Origin: an uncultured Eudoraea sp. | GTDB taxonomy: Bacteria > Bacteroidota > Bacteroidia > Flavobacteriales > Flavobacteriaceae | Reading direction: 5' to 3' | NCBI GenBank assembly: GCA_947258405.1 | Contig: CAMYIE010000001.1 | Span: 1-64,000 of the forward strand | Length of the DNA: 64,000 nucleotides | In this document: positions 52,322 to 61,345 of the stretch, one piece after another | Numbering within the stretch: position 1 is the first letter of the stretch | Layout: every line of letters starts with the position of its first letter | Notes under the pieces: generated by a model | What the model was told of the DNA's origin: nothing | The model's database searches: none | What the model saw: the letters and a program-made list of their open reading frames with translations, nothing else | Position numbers and translations under genes: made by a program

Positions 52322-53370
52322 TTCGGGAAAAGACACCTGTAACTGCGATACTCAGGATAGTGCTATTGCTATTGGTATTAGCATGGTGTTTTTATATAAT
52401 ACAGCCTTTTATAATTATCCTGGTTTGGGCTACTATTATCGGGGTGGCGCTGTACCCTGTTTACAAAAAGCTATTGCTCTTTTTCGGCCAGAAGAAACAA
52501 AAGGCAGTGACAGTCCTTTTTACAGTGATCGCTATGGCGATTATTGTGGTACCCAGCTACTATCTCGCATCCTCTTTGGTAAAGACCACTAAGATCACAG
52601 CCGAGAAGATCCGCACCAACACCCTGAAGATTCCAGCCCCCAAAGAATCCGTTCGTGAATGGCCCTTGGTGGGGGAGAACCTTTATGAACAATGGAGCGG
52701 AATTTCAGATAATTTAGAAAACTATATACGTCAAAATCAGGACATATTACTGGAAATAGGAGGGAAACTTCTCGGAGGGGTCACCGGTTCTTTGGCCGCT
52801 CTGGCGATTTTTATAATTTCCTTGTTGATATCGATTGTCTTTATGTATAATGCGGACCATAGTTATAGCGCTGCAAAGAAACTCTCCGCCAAACTCCTGG
52901 GTGCCCCCGGAGACGAAGTTGTTGAAATGTCGCGCGATACCATAAGAAGTGTGGTGAAAGGCATCCTTGTGGTGGCTATTATACAGGCCTTCTTGGCATT
53001 GCTCGGATTTGAATTGATAGGGCTACCCGGTGCGGGATTATGGGCACTGGCGGCCTTGCTGGCTGGCGTTGTACAGCTTCCAATGCTTCTGGTAATGATC
53101 CCGGCGATTGCTGTTGCATTTTCCACAGCGGATAATACTACCTACGCCATAGTTTTTGCGGTCTATATCGTTCTGGTATCGTTTTCCGATACCTTCCTGA
53201 AACCCCTACTATTGGGCAAAGGGTTAAAGACGCCCATGGTGGTGATACTTATTGGTGCGATAGGGGGTCTTCTTCTGCATGGTATCGTAGGACTATTTGT
53301 TGGGCCGGTGGTTCTGGCAGTGGTTTACCAATTATACTCATATTGGGTAGATTCTAACGAAGAGGCTTAA
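52318..53370 (+). CDS. AI-2E family transporter
   Basis: Inner-membrane protein of 350 residues with about eight hydrophobic helices: two pairs near 12-48 and 62-78, one after residue 150, then three to four in 215-345. The family signature is visible in the region LALLGFELIGLPGAGLWAL and in SFSDTFLKPLLLGKGLKTP. Members are named for autoinducer-2 export but many carry other substrates or cations. It follows the lipoprotein with a four-base overlap, which suggests a joint role in the envelope. Confidence 0.9.
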   Translation: MIREKTPVTAILRIVLLLLVLAWCFYIIQPFIIILVWATIIGVALYPVYKKLLLFFGQKKQKAVTVLFTVIAMAIIVVPSYYLASSLVKTTKITAEKIRTNTLKIPAPKESVREWPLVGENLYEQWSGISDNLENYIRQNQDILLEIGGKLLGGVTGSLAALAIFIISLLISIVFMYNADHSYSAAKKLSAKLLGAPGDEVVEMSRDTIRSVVKGILVVAIIQAFLALLGFELIGLPGAGLWALAALLAGVVQLPMLLVMIPAIAVAFSTADNTTYAIVFAVYIVLVSFSDTFLKPLLLGKGLKTPMVVILIGAIGGLLLHGIVGLFVGPVVLAVVYQLYSYWVDSNEEA

Positions 53371-53445
53371 ATGATCATAATTTAACATGCGAATGTTTTC
53401 AAAGCTTCTCAATTTTATCTAGATTTCGCTATGAATTTCTACCCA

Positions 53446-54486
53446 ATGTTAAAAACGCAAAGAGTATTCAGCTTGCTAGTAGTGCTACTACTTTTGACCT
53501 ATTCCTGTAAGGAGCGGCAACAGGATCAGACAGATGCTTCTTCTAAGCAAATGACCGAAAATTCGGATCCCTTGCCTTCTTGGAATGAAGGAGCGACCAA
53601 GACTGCCATTATCGATTTTGTAAACCGTGTAAGTCAGGAGGGAAGTCCTGATTTTGTGCCGGTAACCGACAGGATCGCAACATTCGACAACGACGGGAAC
53701 CTCTGGTCGGAGCAACCTCTTTATTTCCAGCTTTTTTTCGCACTCGACCGTGTCCGGGAATTGGCTTCTGATCATCCGGAGTGGAAGCAAAAGCAGCCCT
53801 TTAAAGGAGTGCTGGAAGAAGATATGGATGCAGTGCTTCAATCTGGCATGCACGGACTTCTGGAGCTTGTAATGGCCAGCCATGCTGGAATGAGCGCTAT
53901 GGAATTTGATAGTATCGTCACTAACTGGCTCTCTACAGCCCTCCACCCAAGGTTTAACCGTCCGTATACAGAGCTTGTCTATCAACCTATGCTCGAATTG
54001 CTGGATTTTCTCCGGAGCAATGATTTCAAAGTCTTTATCGTCTCCGGCGGAGGTGTCGAATTTATGAGAACCTGGGTGCCCGAGGTATATGGGATACCTG
54101 CAGACCGAATTGTAGGGAGCAGTATAAAAACCGAATTTTCTTATGAGAATGGGAATGCCCGGATACTTCGTTTACCCGAGATCGATTTTATAGACGATAA
54201 GGAAGGAAAACCGGTAGGGATCCATAAGGTAATCGGCAAAAAGCCCATCTTCGCATCAGGTAATTCAGATGGAGATCTGCAAATGTTGCAATACACGGCC
54301 TCGAACAACCTGCCAAGTTTTATGCTCTACCTGCACCATACCGACGAGAAACGGGAATGGGCCTACGATCGGGATTCTCATATTGGGAAGTTAGACAAAG
54401 GTTTGGACGAGGCTGCCGCCCGTGGCTGGACTGTGATCGACATGGAGAATGATTGGAAACTGATCTATCCTTTTGAACTGCCCTAA
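53446..54486 (+). CDS. HAD-family phosphatase lipoprotein
   Basis: Exported phosphatase of about 346 residues. ATG 53446 gives a standard SPII signal with lipobox TYSC; 53431 would add five residues. The HAD catalytic loop is present as TFDNDGNLW (DxDGN type), followed by FIVSGGGVEFM (motif II serine region) and the acidic pair in ASGNSDGDLQML. It resembles phosphoserine-phosphatase-like HAD proteins placed in the periplasm. The gene is 75 bp after the AI-2E gene and may share its transcript. Confidence 0.87.
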   Translation: MLKTQRVFSLLVVLLLLTYSCKERQQDQTDASSKQMTENSDPLPSWNEGATKTAIIDFVNRVSQEGSPDFVPVTDRIATFDNDGNLWSEQPLYFQLFFALDRVRELASDHPEWKQKQPFKGVLEEDMDAVLQSGMHGLLELVMASHAGMSAMEFDSIVTNWLSTALHPRFNRPYTELVYQPMLELLDFLRSNDFKVFIVSGGGVEFMRTWVPEVYGIPADRIVGSSIKTEFSYENGNARILRLPEIDFIDDKEGKPVGIHKVIGKKPIFASGNSDGDLQMLQYTASNNLPSFMLYLHHTDEKREWAYDRDSHIGKLDKGLDEAAARGWTVIDMENDWKLIYPFELP

Positions 54487-54588
54487 AGGCATACTTTTGC
54501 TCTTGTGTTAACAAGGCGAAAATTCTGCTTTACAATATGCTTCTGGTAAACCAAGCGGTTTGTGTACTTTTAACACAGTACCTTTTCT

Positions 54589-56022
54589 ATGTGGATCTAT
54601 ATCTCTCTTATCGCCGAAGGGCTGCTTGCTATCACTGCATTATATATGGTGATCAGGGACGGGACCAAACCCGTACGCATCTGGGCATGGATCCTGCTGA
54701 TTGTGTTCTTACCCATAATTGGGGCCATAGCCTACTTCTCACTGGGGATGAACCTTCGAAAAGAAAAGCTTTTTGATCTGAAAAGGGAGATCGATTATGA
54801 CCAGTTCGAGAAGTTTATTGCACATTATTCGGCCATCGCTGAGGAGAAGGTAATTACAAGGGCAGATATTACTACCAAATATATTCATTTGATCAGGTTG
54901 CTGACAAGGGTGAACAGCTCACTCATATCGTTTAATAACAAGGTACGTATCCTACACGATGGTCCTGATACCTTCGATTCAATATTTGAAGCATGTGAGA
55001 AGGCAGAGAAATATATACACCTACAGTATTACATTTTTATAGATGGTGTATTAGTAGATAAGTTTATAGATCTATTTAAGGAAAAAATTCAGAATGGTGT
55101 TGAAGTTCGAATTATTTATGATGCGGTTGGAAGTTGGGAACTATCCAATAAAAATATAAGACGCTTCGAAGAAATAGGGGTAAAGATTTTTGCTTTTATG
55201 CCTGTCCGATTCGGGCGTTTAGCGCGACTCAATTACAGGAATCATCGTAAAATACTGGTTGTCGATGGTCGTGTTGGATTTACCGGCGGGATCAATGTGG
55301 ATGATAAATACATCAAAGACGATCCGGTTCTGGGGCATTGGACTGATACACATCTGCGTATCGAAGGGATGAGTGTTAACTTCCTTCACTTCGTTTTCCT
55401 GTCGGACTGGCTCTTCGTTTCCAGGGAAAATCTGATAAAAAAAGGTATGTTGCAAAAGTTTGATGCTATCGGAAACACGGCGGTTCAGATTGTTTCCAGC
55501 GGTCCGGATACCGACTACCCCAATATTCTTCAGCAATATCTTTATATCCTTTATCAGGCTAAAGATTATGTATATATCGTAAACCCATATCTGGTACCCA
55601 ATGCCACCCTTTCTCTAGCCTTAAAAACAGTAGCACTAAGTGGAATAGATGTTCGGATCCTACTCCCAGAAAAGTCGGAATCGGCGATGATCCATTGGAC
55701 AGTGCGTTCCTATTTGGGCAGGTTTCTGGAAGCGGGTGTAAAGGTCTACCTCTATCAGACGGGATTTATCCACTCTAAAGTGATTATTTCAGACAATTCG
55801 GTATGTTCGATCGGTACAGCGAATTTAGATGTGCGCAGCTTAGAGCAGAATTTTGAGGTAAATGCATTGATTTATGATGAAAAAGTAACACTTGAAATGA
55901 AAAAGCAAATGAGTCTTTTTGTAGAATCGAGCAGATTACTTACGGTTGAGGAACACAGGGCCAGGCCCTCTTCAGACCGAATAAAAGAAAAACTAGCGCG
56001 CTTGTCCAGTCCGCTGATGTAA
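54589..56022 (+). CDS. cls: cardiolipin synthase (phospholipase D-type)
   Basis: Membrane phospholipid enzyme of 477 residues that joins two phosphatidylglycerols into cardiolipin. Two N-terminal helices (about 4-22 and 33-52) anchor it. The two HKD motifs are at His219-Lys221 (NHRKILVVDGRVGFTGG) and His395-Lys397 (FIHSKVIISD, followed by SIGTANLD). The length and the order are typical for bacterial ClsA-type enzymes. It appears to be transcribed alone. Confidence 0.94.
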   Translation: MWIYISLIAEGLLAITALYMVIRDGTKPVRIWAWILLIVFLPIIGAIAYFSLGMNLRKEKLFDLKREIDYDQFEKFIAHYSAIAEEKVITRADITTKYIHLIRLLTRVNSSLISFNNKVRILHDGPDTFDSIFEACEKAEKYIHLQYYIFIDGVLVDKFIDLFKEKIQNGVEVRIIYDAVGSWELSNKNIRRFEEIGVKIFAFMPVRFGRLARLNYRNHRKILVVDGRVGFTGGINVDDKYIKDDPVLGHWTDTHLRIEGMSVNFLHFVFLSDWLFVSRENLIKKGMLQKFDAIGNTAVQIVSSGPDTDYPNILQQYLYILYQAKDYVYIVNPYLVPNATLSLALKTVALSGIDVRILLPEKSESAMIHWTVRSYLGRFLEAGVKVYLYQTGFIHSKVIISDNSVCSIGTANLDVRSLEQNFEVNALIYDEKVTLEMKKQMSLFVESSRLLTVEEHRARPSSDRIKEKLARLSSPLM

Positions 56023-56123
56023 ACTATGTTACACAGGTACGGGAATTTATCAGGGCACCTATAGATATTCTGACTATTAGGCGTATTTTTAAGGGTTCAT
56101 TTATTAGACGGAATATGGCGAGT

Positions 56124-57239
56124 ATGAAATTCAATATCCTTGGAACAGCAATCCTGATCGCTTTATTGGTCGGGTGTAATTCTAAAGCAGGCACCAAGAA
56201 AACCGCTGAAACAGCAGAGGATGCCAAGGACTGTTGTCCGCCTTCCGGTGGAAGGGCTGCGCTTCTTAGCAAAACGGAGGATAACGAGACACAAAAAGTA
56301 TCAGAAGGCATGGTATTAATTCCCGCGGGCAGTTATATGATGGGGGGTGAAGGAAAATTTGCACTGCCACGTGAATATCCAAGACATCCGGTAAAAGTAG
56401 ATGCATTCTATATGGATACCCACGAAGTAACTAATGCGAATTTTCGAAAATTTGTGGAAGCAACAGCGTACACCACGATTGCCGAACGAAAGATCGACTG
56501 GGACGAATTAAAAAAGCAATTACCGCCAGGCACACCCAAGCCCCCGGATGAAAATCTAAAACCCGGATCTTTGGTATTTACCCCGAAGCCGGGCACTACT
56601 GATCTGTCTAATTTTTATCAGTGGTGGGAGTGGGTAAACTATACAGACTGGCGTCATCCGGAAGGTCCTGATAGTTCAATAAAAGGGAAAGATAATCACC
56701 CTGTGGTGCATATTGCTTTGGCAGATGCACTGGCCTATGCCGAATGGGCAGGGAAACGATTGCCCACTGAAGCCGAATGGGAATGGGCCGCCCGTGGAGG
56801 ATTAAAAGATAAAACCTATCCATGGGGAGATAAAGACGTGAACGAGGCGCCATACGAATGCAATTCCTGGCAGGGCACCTTTCCGAATACAAATACTGCG
56901 GCAGATGGATTTGAAAAGAGAGCTCCGGTAGGGAGTTTTGCTCCAAACGGATATGGGTTATACGATATGGCCGGTAATGTATGGGAGATCACCACAGATC
57001 TTTTTGATGTGAATTATTATAAAACATTATCATCTACTGAGGTCCTATATAATCCGAAAGGATCTACAAAGAGTTTTAACCCTCATTCCCCATACGGACG
57101 AAACACGGTTATTAAAGGCGGATCGTTTCTTTGTAATGATAGTTATTGTGCAAGTTACCGGGTGTCGGCCAGGATGCCTCTTGAATGGGACAGCGCAATG
57201 AACCATGTAGGTTTCAGGCTGGTTAAGGACGCTGAATAA
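56124..57239 (+). CDS. formylglycine-generating enzyme (SUMF1) family lipoprotein
   Basis: Exported protein of about 371 residues. ATG 56124 gives an SPII signal with lipobox LLVGC; the frame from 56115 only adds three residues. Marks of the SUMF1 domain are MVLIPAGSYMMGG, NHPVVHIALADALAYAEW, RLPTEAEWEWAARGG and GNVWEITTDLF. In the catalytic core, Cys337 and Cys342 (GGSFLCNDSYC) sit five residues apart as in true FGE, whereas many Bacteroidota relatives lack these. It may convert cysteine to formylglycine in exported sulfatases. No sulfatase is in the window. Confidence 0.88.
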   Translation: MKFNILGTAILIALLVGCNSKAGTKKTAETAEDAKDCCPPSGGRAALLSKTEDNETQKVSEGMVLIPAGSYMMGGEGKFALPREYPRHPVKVDAFYMDTHEVTNANFRKFVEATAYTTIAERKIDWDELKKQLPPGTPKPPDENLKPGSLVFTPKPGTTDLSNFYQWWEWVNYTDWRHPEGPDSSIKGKDNHPVVHIALADALAYAEWAGKRLPTEAEWEWAARGGLKDKTYPWGDKDVNEAPYECNSWQGTFPNTNTAADGFEKRAPVGSFAPNGYGLYDMAGNVWEITTDLFDVNYYKTLSSTEVLYNPKGSTKSFNPHSPYGRNTVIKGGSFLCNDSYCASYRVSARMPLEWDSAMNHVGFRLVKDAE

Positions 57240-57241
57240 AA

Positions 57242-57283
57242 AAACCCCTCTACAGAATTGTAAAAGGGTTATATAAAAAAAGG
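57242..57283. terminator. probable bidirectional terminator between FGE-like and SYLF genes
   Basis: An imperfect hairpin with AACCC(C)T and A(A)GGGTT arms and an inner ACA/TGT pairing lies between the convergent stop codons. It is flanked by A runs on the left and a later A run on the right, so either strand could supply a T tract after the stem. Confidence 0.45.
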
Positions 57284-57294
57284 TAAATTTCTGA

Positions 57295-57840
57295 TTATTC
57301 TACAGGTACAAAGCTGAAATGTTGTCCGCCTAATGCCGCTTCGGCCATAATGCCACCTTTAACCCGGGTAAATACAGCAACACCTTCGTCGTAGGCAACA
57401 TCGAAAGAAGCTCCTGGTACAATGGCCACAGCAGATGTCTGGGCACTGAATTTCAGATTCCCGTTTTTAAATTTCTCAAAGGCTTCCTTGTTTTGAAAGA
57501 AAATAACCTCGCTATACTGTTGGCCACCGGCTTGAAGACCAAAAGAACCCTGCTTTATTTTAGAGGTACCCACCGGATTCCCGTTATGGAATACCATTCC
57601 TTCACCACCGGCACCGCCAATAACAAAAGCCGCTTTGGTAATTTTCGGGTATACGGCCCATGCATAAGCCTTATCCTTGTATGACTTTAGTTTTGGGGCA
57701 TCGGTCATCATTGTAGACAAAGCATCTCGAGAATCTTTTTCCAATTCGGGTTTCCACCCCTGGCTGTACGAAACGCTGACCAGCAAAAAGCTAAAAGCGA
57801 ATAGGGAAAGGGGCAATTTTTTGAACATCGATGTTTTCAT
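57295..57840 (-). CDS. SYLF-domain (YSC84-related) lipid-binding exported protein
   Basis: Exported protein of 181 residues with a signal peptide ending near SVSYSQ. The rest is the SYLF domain: AYAWAVYPKITKAAFVIGGAGGEG, GSFGLQAGGQQYSEVIFF and the C-terminal VAIVPGASFDVAYDEGVAVFTR. The family binds phosphoinositides or phospholipids in eukaryotes; bacterial members are exported and their role is unclear. It appears monocistronic. Confidence 0.92.
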   Translation of the reverse strand: MKTSMFKKLPLSLFAFSFLLVSVSYSQGWKPELEKDSRDALSTMMTDAPKLKSYKDKAYAWAVYPKITKAAFVIGGAGGEGMVFHNGNPVGTSKIKQGSFGLQAGGQQYSEVIFFQNKEAFEKFKNGNLKFSAQTSAVAIVPGASFDVAYDEGVAVFTRVKGGIMAEAALGGQHFSFVPVE

Positions 57841-57979
57841 TATCTGTTATTTAAGGTTTTATTATGCTATTTAAAAATGTCCGATCATGTATTTTTTATT
57901 TATGAACGCACAGTCTGATAAAGATAGTAAATCTATGAGATTTCTAAACCGGTTACAGCACTAATAATGACCGAAATGA

Positions 57980-58657
57980 TCAGGATCGGTCTAGCGTTTT
58001 TGCTATGGATTTAGCGTAGCTTTTGGCTGTAGACATCGCACCATCGGGATTTTCAATTGAGGCCCTGAACAAGCCCACCATTTGTTCGTCCTCCGGAAGG
58101 TCTAGATTAAAAGCTATGGAATCGAGTACATACGACTTGGAGGTAATGGTGAATTCATCAGTTTGTTCTACCTCTACATCTTCGGTGGAGTAGGCCAGCG
58201 GATGGTAAAAGTAGGTATAGAAACCCCAACCGAGGTAGGTTGGCCGATCTATATAACCGTAGTTTACCGAGGCTTCATAACCACCTTCAACAGCCGATCT
58301 GGTTTCTTCCTGTATATCTTTCAGCACGGTAAGCACCACAGCGTCGTATCCATTTTCATCTAATATTTTTTTGATTTCACCTTTTTCCTTATCGGAATAT
58401 TTTTTTTCCGGGTCGTAATCAGGAAATTTCTCATAGCTGGCTGTAGCCTTCATACCCGCATCGGTAAGCGTCTTTGTGATCTCCTTTTCAAACGCCTTCC
58501 GTATCTCCAGATCCGATGTTCTGGCTACCACAAGGATATTTTTCCCCTCTACGCTTTCACGATCGTCTGCGCTCCAGTTGTACAATACTTTAAAGCTCTT
58601 ACAACTTCCCAATATGAGCAGGAGTGAGAGGGTTCCTAAAACCTTGAATTTGTTCAT
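57980..58657 (-). CDS. uncharacterised lipoprotein, family A copy 2
   Basis: Exported lipoprotein of 225 residues with lipobox LGSC (Cys19). It is the closest match in the window to the 51638-52321 protein: KSFKVLYNWSADDRESVEGKN against SSVKVLDAWRGDEESVEKF, and both have the LVVARTSD / LVFTRTAD segment. The C-terminal part again ends with a tyrosine strand and SIAFNLDLPEDEQMV. It is the last gene of a three-gene leftward run (lipoprotein, HtrA-like protease, this gene), 13 bp after the protease. Function unknown. Confidence 0.8.
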   Translation of the reverse strand: MNKFKVLGTLSLLLILGSCKSFKVLYNWSADDRESVEGKNILVVARTSDLEIRKAFEKEITKTLTDAGMKATASYEKFPDYDPEKKYSDKEKGEIKKILDENGYDAVVLTVLKDIQEETRSAVEGGYEASVNYGYIDRPTYLGWGFYTYFYHPLAYSTEDVEVEQTDEFTITSKSYVLDSIAFNLDLPEDEQMVGLFRASIENPDGAMSTAKSYAKSIAKTLDRS

Positions 58658-58670
58658 AGTAAATTTGAGT

Positions 58671-59699
58671 TTATAATTTGGTGAATTTTCCCTGACCTAT
58701 TTTACCATTTCTAAGTATGGACATACTAATGTCTGTTCCGATATCGGTATTGGCAATTTTTTGACGTATTTCGAAAATGGAGTTCAGATCGGTTACCTTG
58801 ATTCCTGCCATTTCTAATATGATATCGCCCCCAAGCAAGATATCGACACCTTCAATGGTAGCCGGGAGATAGCCTCCTTGCAAGCCCAGCTGACTGGCTG
58901 CTCCCTTAGAGGAGAGGGTCAAAACCAAAATGCCGGCTTCCTGAGGGACGTTCAAAGCAGCTGCCAAACTACCGTTAACCACCATAGATTGCATACCACC
59001 CCATAAGGTGGTTTCTTCCATTAGCAGTTTATTGGCCACATTCGATGACATAGCAAAACCAATGCCCTCAAATCCTCCGGAATTCGTAAAAATTCTACTG
59101 GCTATACCGATTACCTCCCCTTTCATATTGAACATCGGACCACCTGAGTTACCAGGATTAATGGAAGCATCTGTTTGCAGGAATTCGATCTTTATAAAAT
59201 TATTCATCAGGTTTTCAGGAGAGTAACGCCCGCTTAATATTCCCCTGGATAAAGATTGTTTAAACCCGTGAGGTGCTCCCAATACAAATACATCTTCACC
59301 CACGTTTACCTTATCGGAATCGCCGATAGGCGCCACTTTCTTATTTTTGATCTCGAAGCCTCCATTAATCTGTATCAGGGCCACATCTGCTTCTTCATTT
59401 GACGACAGCACATCAGCCTGGTAGATATCTCCATCGATAAATTCAACCTGAACTTCTTCCGCAGATTGTACTACATGTGCCGCGGTCCAGATCAAACCGT
59501 CATCAGATATCAATACCCCTGAACCCTGTGAGGCCTGGGCTACCAATTCAACCTGGTTGCCGCTTTTTTCTGGAGCAACACTTATGATGTCTATAACCAC
59601 AACAGAAGAGTTTACCTGCTTGTATAGATTGGCTAAGTTTTGTCCGCTAACTGTACTAATGGCAAACAGAAACAGTAAATAAGAAATCTTTTTCATCAT
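58671..59699 (-). CDS. HtrA/DegP-like periplasmic serine protease
   Basis: Exported trypsin-like protease of 342 residues; ATG codons at 59699 and 59696 are adjacent. The signal peptide ends near VSGQ. The catalytic triad is intact: His75 (TAAHVV), Asp105 (EADVALIQ) and Ser185 (NPGNSGGP). From about 240 a single PDZ-like domain follows (GILVLTLSSKGAASQLGLQ). The length fits a one-PDZ DegS/HtrA form. It lies between two lipoproteins of the same family and may act on them. Confidence 0.92.
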   Translation of the reverse strand: MMKKISYLLFLFAISTVSGQNLANLYKQVNSSVVVIDIISVAPEKSGNQVELVAQASQGSGVLISDDGLIWTAAHVVQSAEEVQVEFIDGDIYQADVLSSNEEADVALIQINGGFEIKNKKVAPIGDSDKVNVGEDVFVLGAPHGFKQSLSRGILSGRYSPENLMNNFIKIEFLQTDASINPGNSGGPMFNMKGEVIGIASRIFTNSGGFEGIGFAMSSNVANKLLMEETTLWGGMQSMVVNGSLAAALNVPQEAGILVLTLSSKGAASQLGLQGGYLPATIEGVDILLGGDIILEMAGIKVTDLNSIFEIRQKIANTDIGTDISMSILRNGKIGQGKFTKL

Positions 59700-59722
59700 G
59701 GATATTTTATACCTGGCAATGT

Positions 59723-60361
59723 TCAGGGCGCTATACTCTGTGCCAGTAACTCGGTGGTCAATTCCTGGGAGTACTTTTGAATTACCGTTATTAGGTCTGA
59801 AGGGTCCTTTACTTTAAATCTTCCTACCCACTGTAAATTATCTTCACCTTTTGCTGTAATGTCATAGAAACAACTCTCTAATGTATATACTACCCCTGTC
59901 TCCACCCTGTCCGGTTCCCAGTAAGTAGCCGGATAGGCACTGTAGTAGCGACCAAAGCGTCCATAACGTACAGGCATATAGGCAGTGCGTGTGCTTCCAG
60001 GGATTATATCGCTGTATTGAGAAGCATCCACGAGGTTGGTAAGCACCACACCTTGATATCCTTCTAACAATAGCTTATCAACTAGATCATCCAGCTCCTG
60101 TTCACTGAGTTCTTTATTAAAACTTTCAGTCTTAATAACATCTATAGAGGATTCGGCTTTGACCCCTCTTGCATTCAGGTCACTTACCATCTGCCTTTCG
60201 GTTTTAAGTCGAGCAGATAAATCCTTTGATCTGGATACCACCAATATCTTATCGTAGTTTTTTTTAACATTACTAACATTGGTAGACTGTTGTAAATAGG
60301 TGGTAGCACAACCCATTAAAAGGAAGGCACAAATACTAAAAGGCAGCCAATATTTCTTCAA
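59723..60361 (-). CDS. uncharacterised lipoprotein, distant family A copy 3
   Basis: Exported lipoprotein of 212 residues with lipobox LMGC (Cys18). It shares the layout of the other two copies: a strand ending in LVVSRSKDLSARLKTERQM, a helix-turn part with GYQGVVLTNLVDAS, a tyrosine-rich stretch (YGRFGRYYSAYPATYW), and a C-terminal TLESCFYDITAKGEDNLQWV. Identity is lower than between the other two. It is the first gene of the run with the HtrA-like protease, 23 bp upstream of it. Confidence 0.75.
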   Translation of the reverse strand: MKKYWLPFSICAFLLMGCATTYLQQSTNVSNVKKNYDKILVVSRSKDLSARLKTERQMVSDLNARGVKAESSIDVIKTESFNKELSEQELDDLVDKLLLEGYQGVVLTNLVDASQYSDIIPGSTRTAYMPVRYGRFGRYYSAYPATYWEPDRVETGVVYTLESCFYDITAKGEDNLQWVGRFKVKDPSDLITVIQKYSQELTTELLAQSIAP

Positions 60362-60490
60362 AGTATCTTTTTACTTATCCAGAAAGATAAGATTCAGCAA
60401 ATTAAGATAAATCCTGCAGTTGCCAAAAATTGTAATGTCAATTCTCGATATTTTAAACCCGATTTACTTCGATCAAAATCAAAGATTTAT

Positions 60491-61333
60491 TTGTATGGAA
60501 TAGTAAAATTGAAGTGGCTCCAGTATCTATTCTTCGGGGCCAAGAATTTATTAGGCTTGCAAAATTGGTTCTCACAAAAAGAACATAACTTTTTCAATGC
60601 GGGTATCCTTTTCGAAGGCTATACCCTTACCAATAAGGTAGTAACCAAAGAACAGTTCCAGTGCGACAGTCTGGTTATATTAGACCGTCCGTTTATCGGG
60701 TTGTTATTCGGTATGCTCGAGTCGACCTATACCTTTGAGCGATCTTTTTTTACCGCTGGTGTGTTACTTGGTATCATGGGCCCTTCCTCTGGAGCTGGCA
60801 GGCTTCAGCGCTGGATCCACGATAATGTTAGCCAGGGCGATGTGTTCGATGCCTGGCGTTTTCAATTACCAAATCAATTGATTCTAAACTTTTCCGGACA
60901 ATATGTTTACGATTTTATGCCTGAGAACAATAGGTTTGATATCTATAGGGCCTTGCATGCCCGGATAGGTAATCTTTATATAGATACCGGGCCTACATTA
61001 GGTTTTCGGATAGGCCGGTTTAATGAAATTCACAAAACCGTCGCTCTTGGCGGTGAATTACTGGCCGGTAAGTCGGATTGGGAATTGTATGCACACTCTA
61101 CATTTTCAACTACTCTTGCGTTCTTCGATGGCACGGCACAAGGGAGATTATTCGGCCCTAAATTTGAATATGCCCTGGATGAAATCAATCCTTTATACCT
61201 GGCTATGTCGCATGGGATTTATTTTGCTTACAGACGGGTTGTAATAAGCTTCGATCATTTTTTCACCTTAGGTAAGGTAGTTGAAAAAAAGAGGCATATC
61301 TACGCAAGGATGGAATTCAGATTTCGATTCTGA
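60491..61333 (+). CDS. LpxR-like (DUF2219) outer-membrane barrel, N-terminus not resolved
   Basis: A barrel-like protein of about 280 residues. The core matches the lipid A 3'-O-deacylase family: DRPFIGLLFGML, GIMGPSSGAGRLQRWIHD with the family histidine, then repeated beta strands up to MEFRFRF. The start is uncertain: 60491 is a TTG codon, no ATG lies in frame upstream, and the frame stays open back to about 60362. The N-terminal signal peptide and the family's catalytic Asn-Asp and Thr motif are not seen in this or the other two frames upstream. It is either a divergent member or a 5'-decayed gene. Confidence 0.6.
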   Translation: MYGIVKLKWLQYLFFGAKNLLGLQNWFSQKEHNFFNAGILFEGYTLTNKVVTKEQFQCDSLVILDRPFIGLLFGMLESTYTFERSFFTAGVLLGIMGPSSGAGRLQRWIHDNVSQGDVFDAWRFQLPNQLILNFSGQYVYDFMPENNRFDIYRALHARIGNLYIDTGPTLGFRIGRFNEIHKTVALGGELLAGKSDWELYAHSTFSTTLAFFDGTAQGRLFGPKFEYALDEINPLYLAMSHGIYFAYRRVVISFDHFFTLGKVVEKKRHIYARMEFRFRF

Positions 61334-61345
61334 GAGAACTTCATT

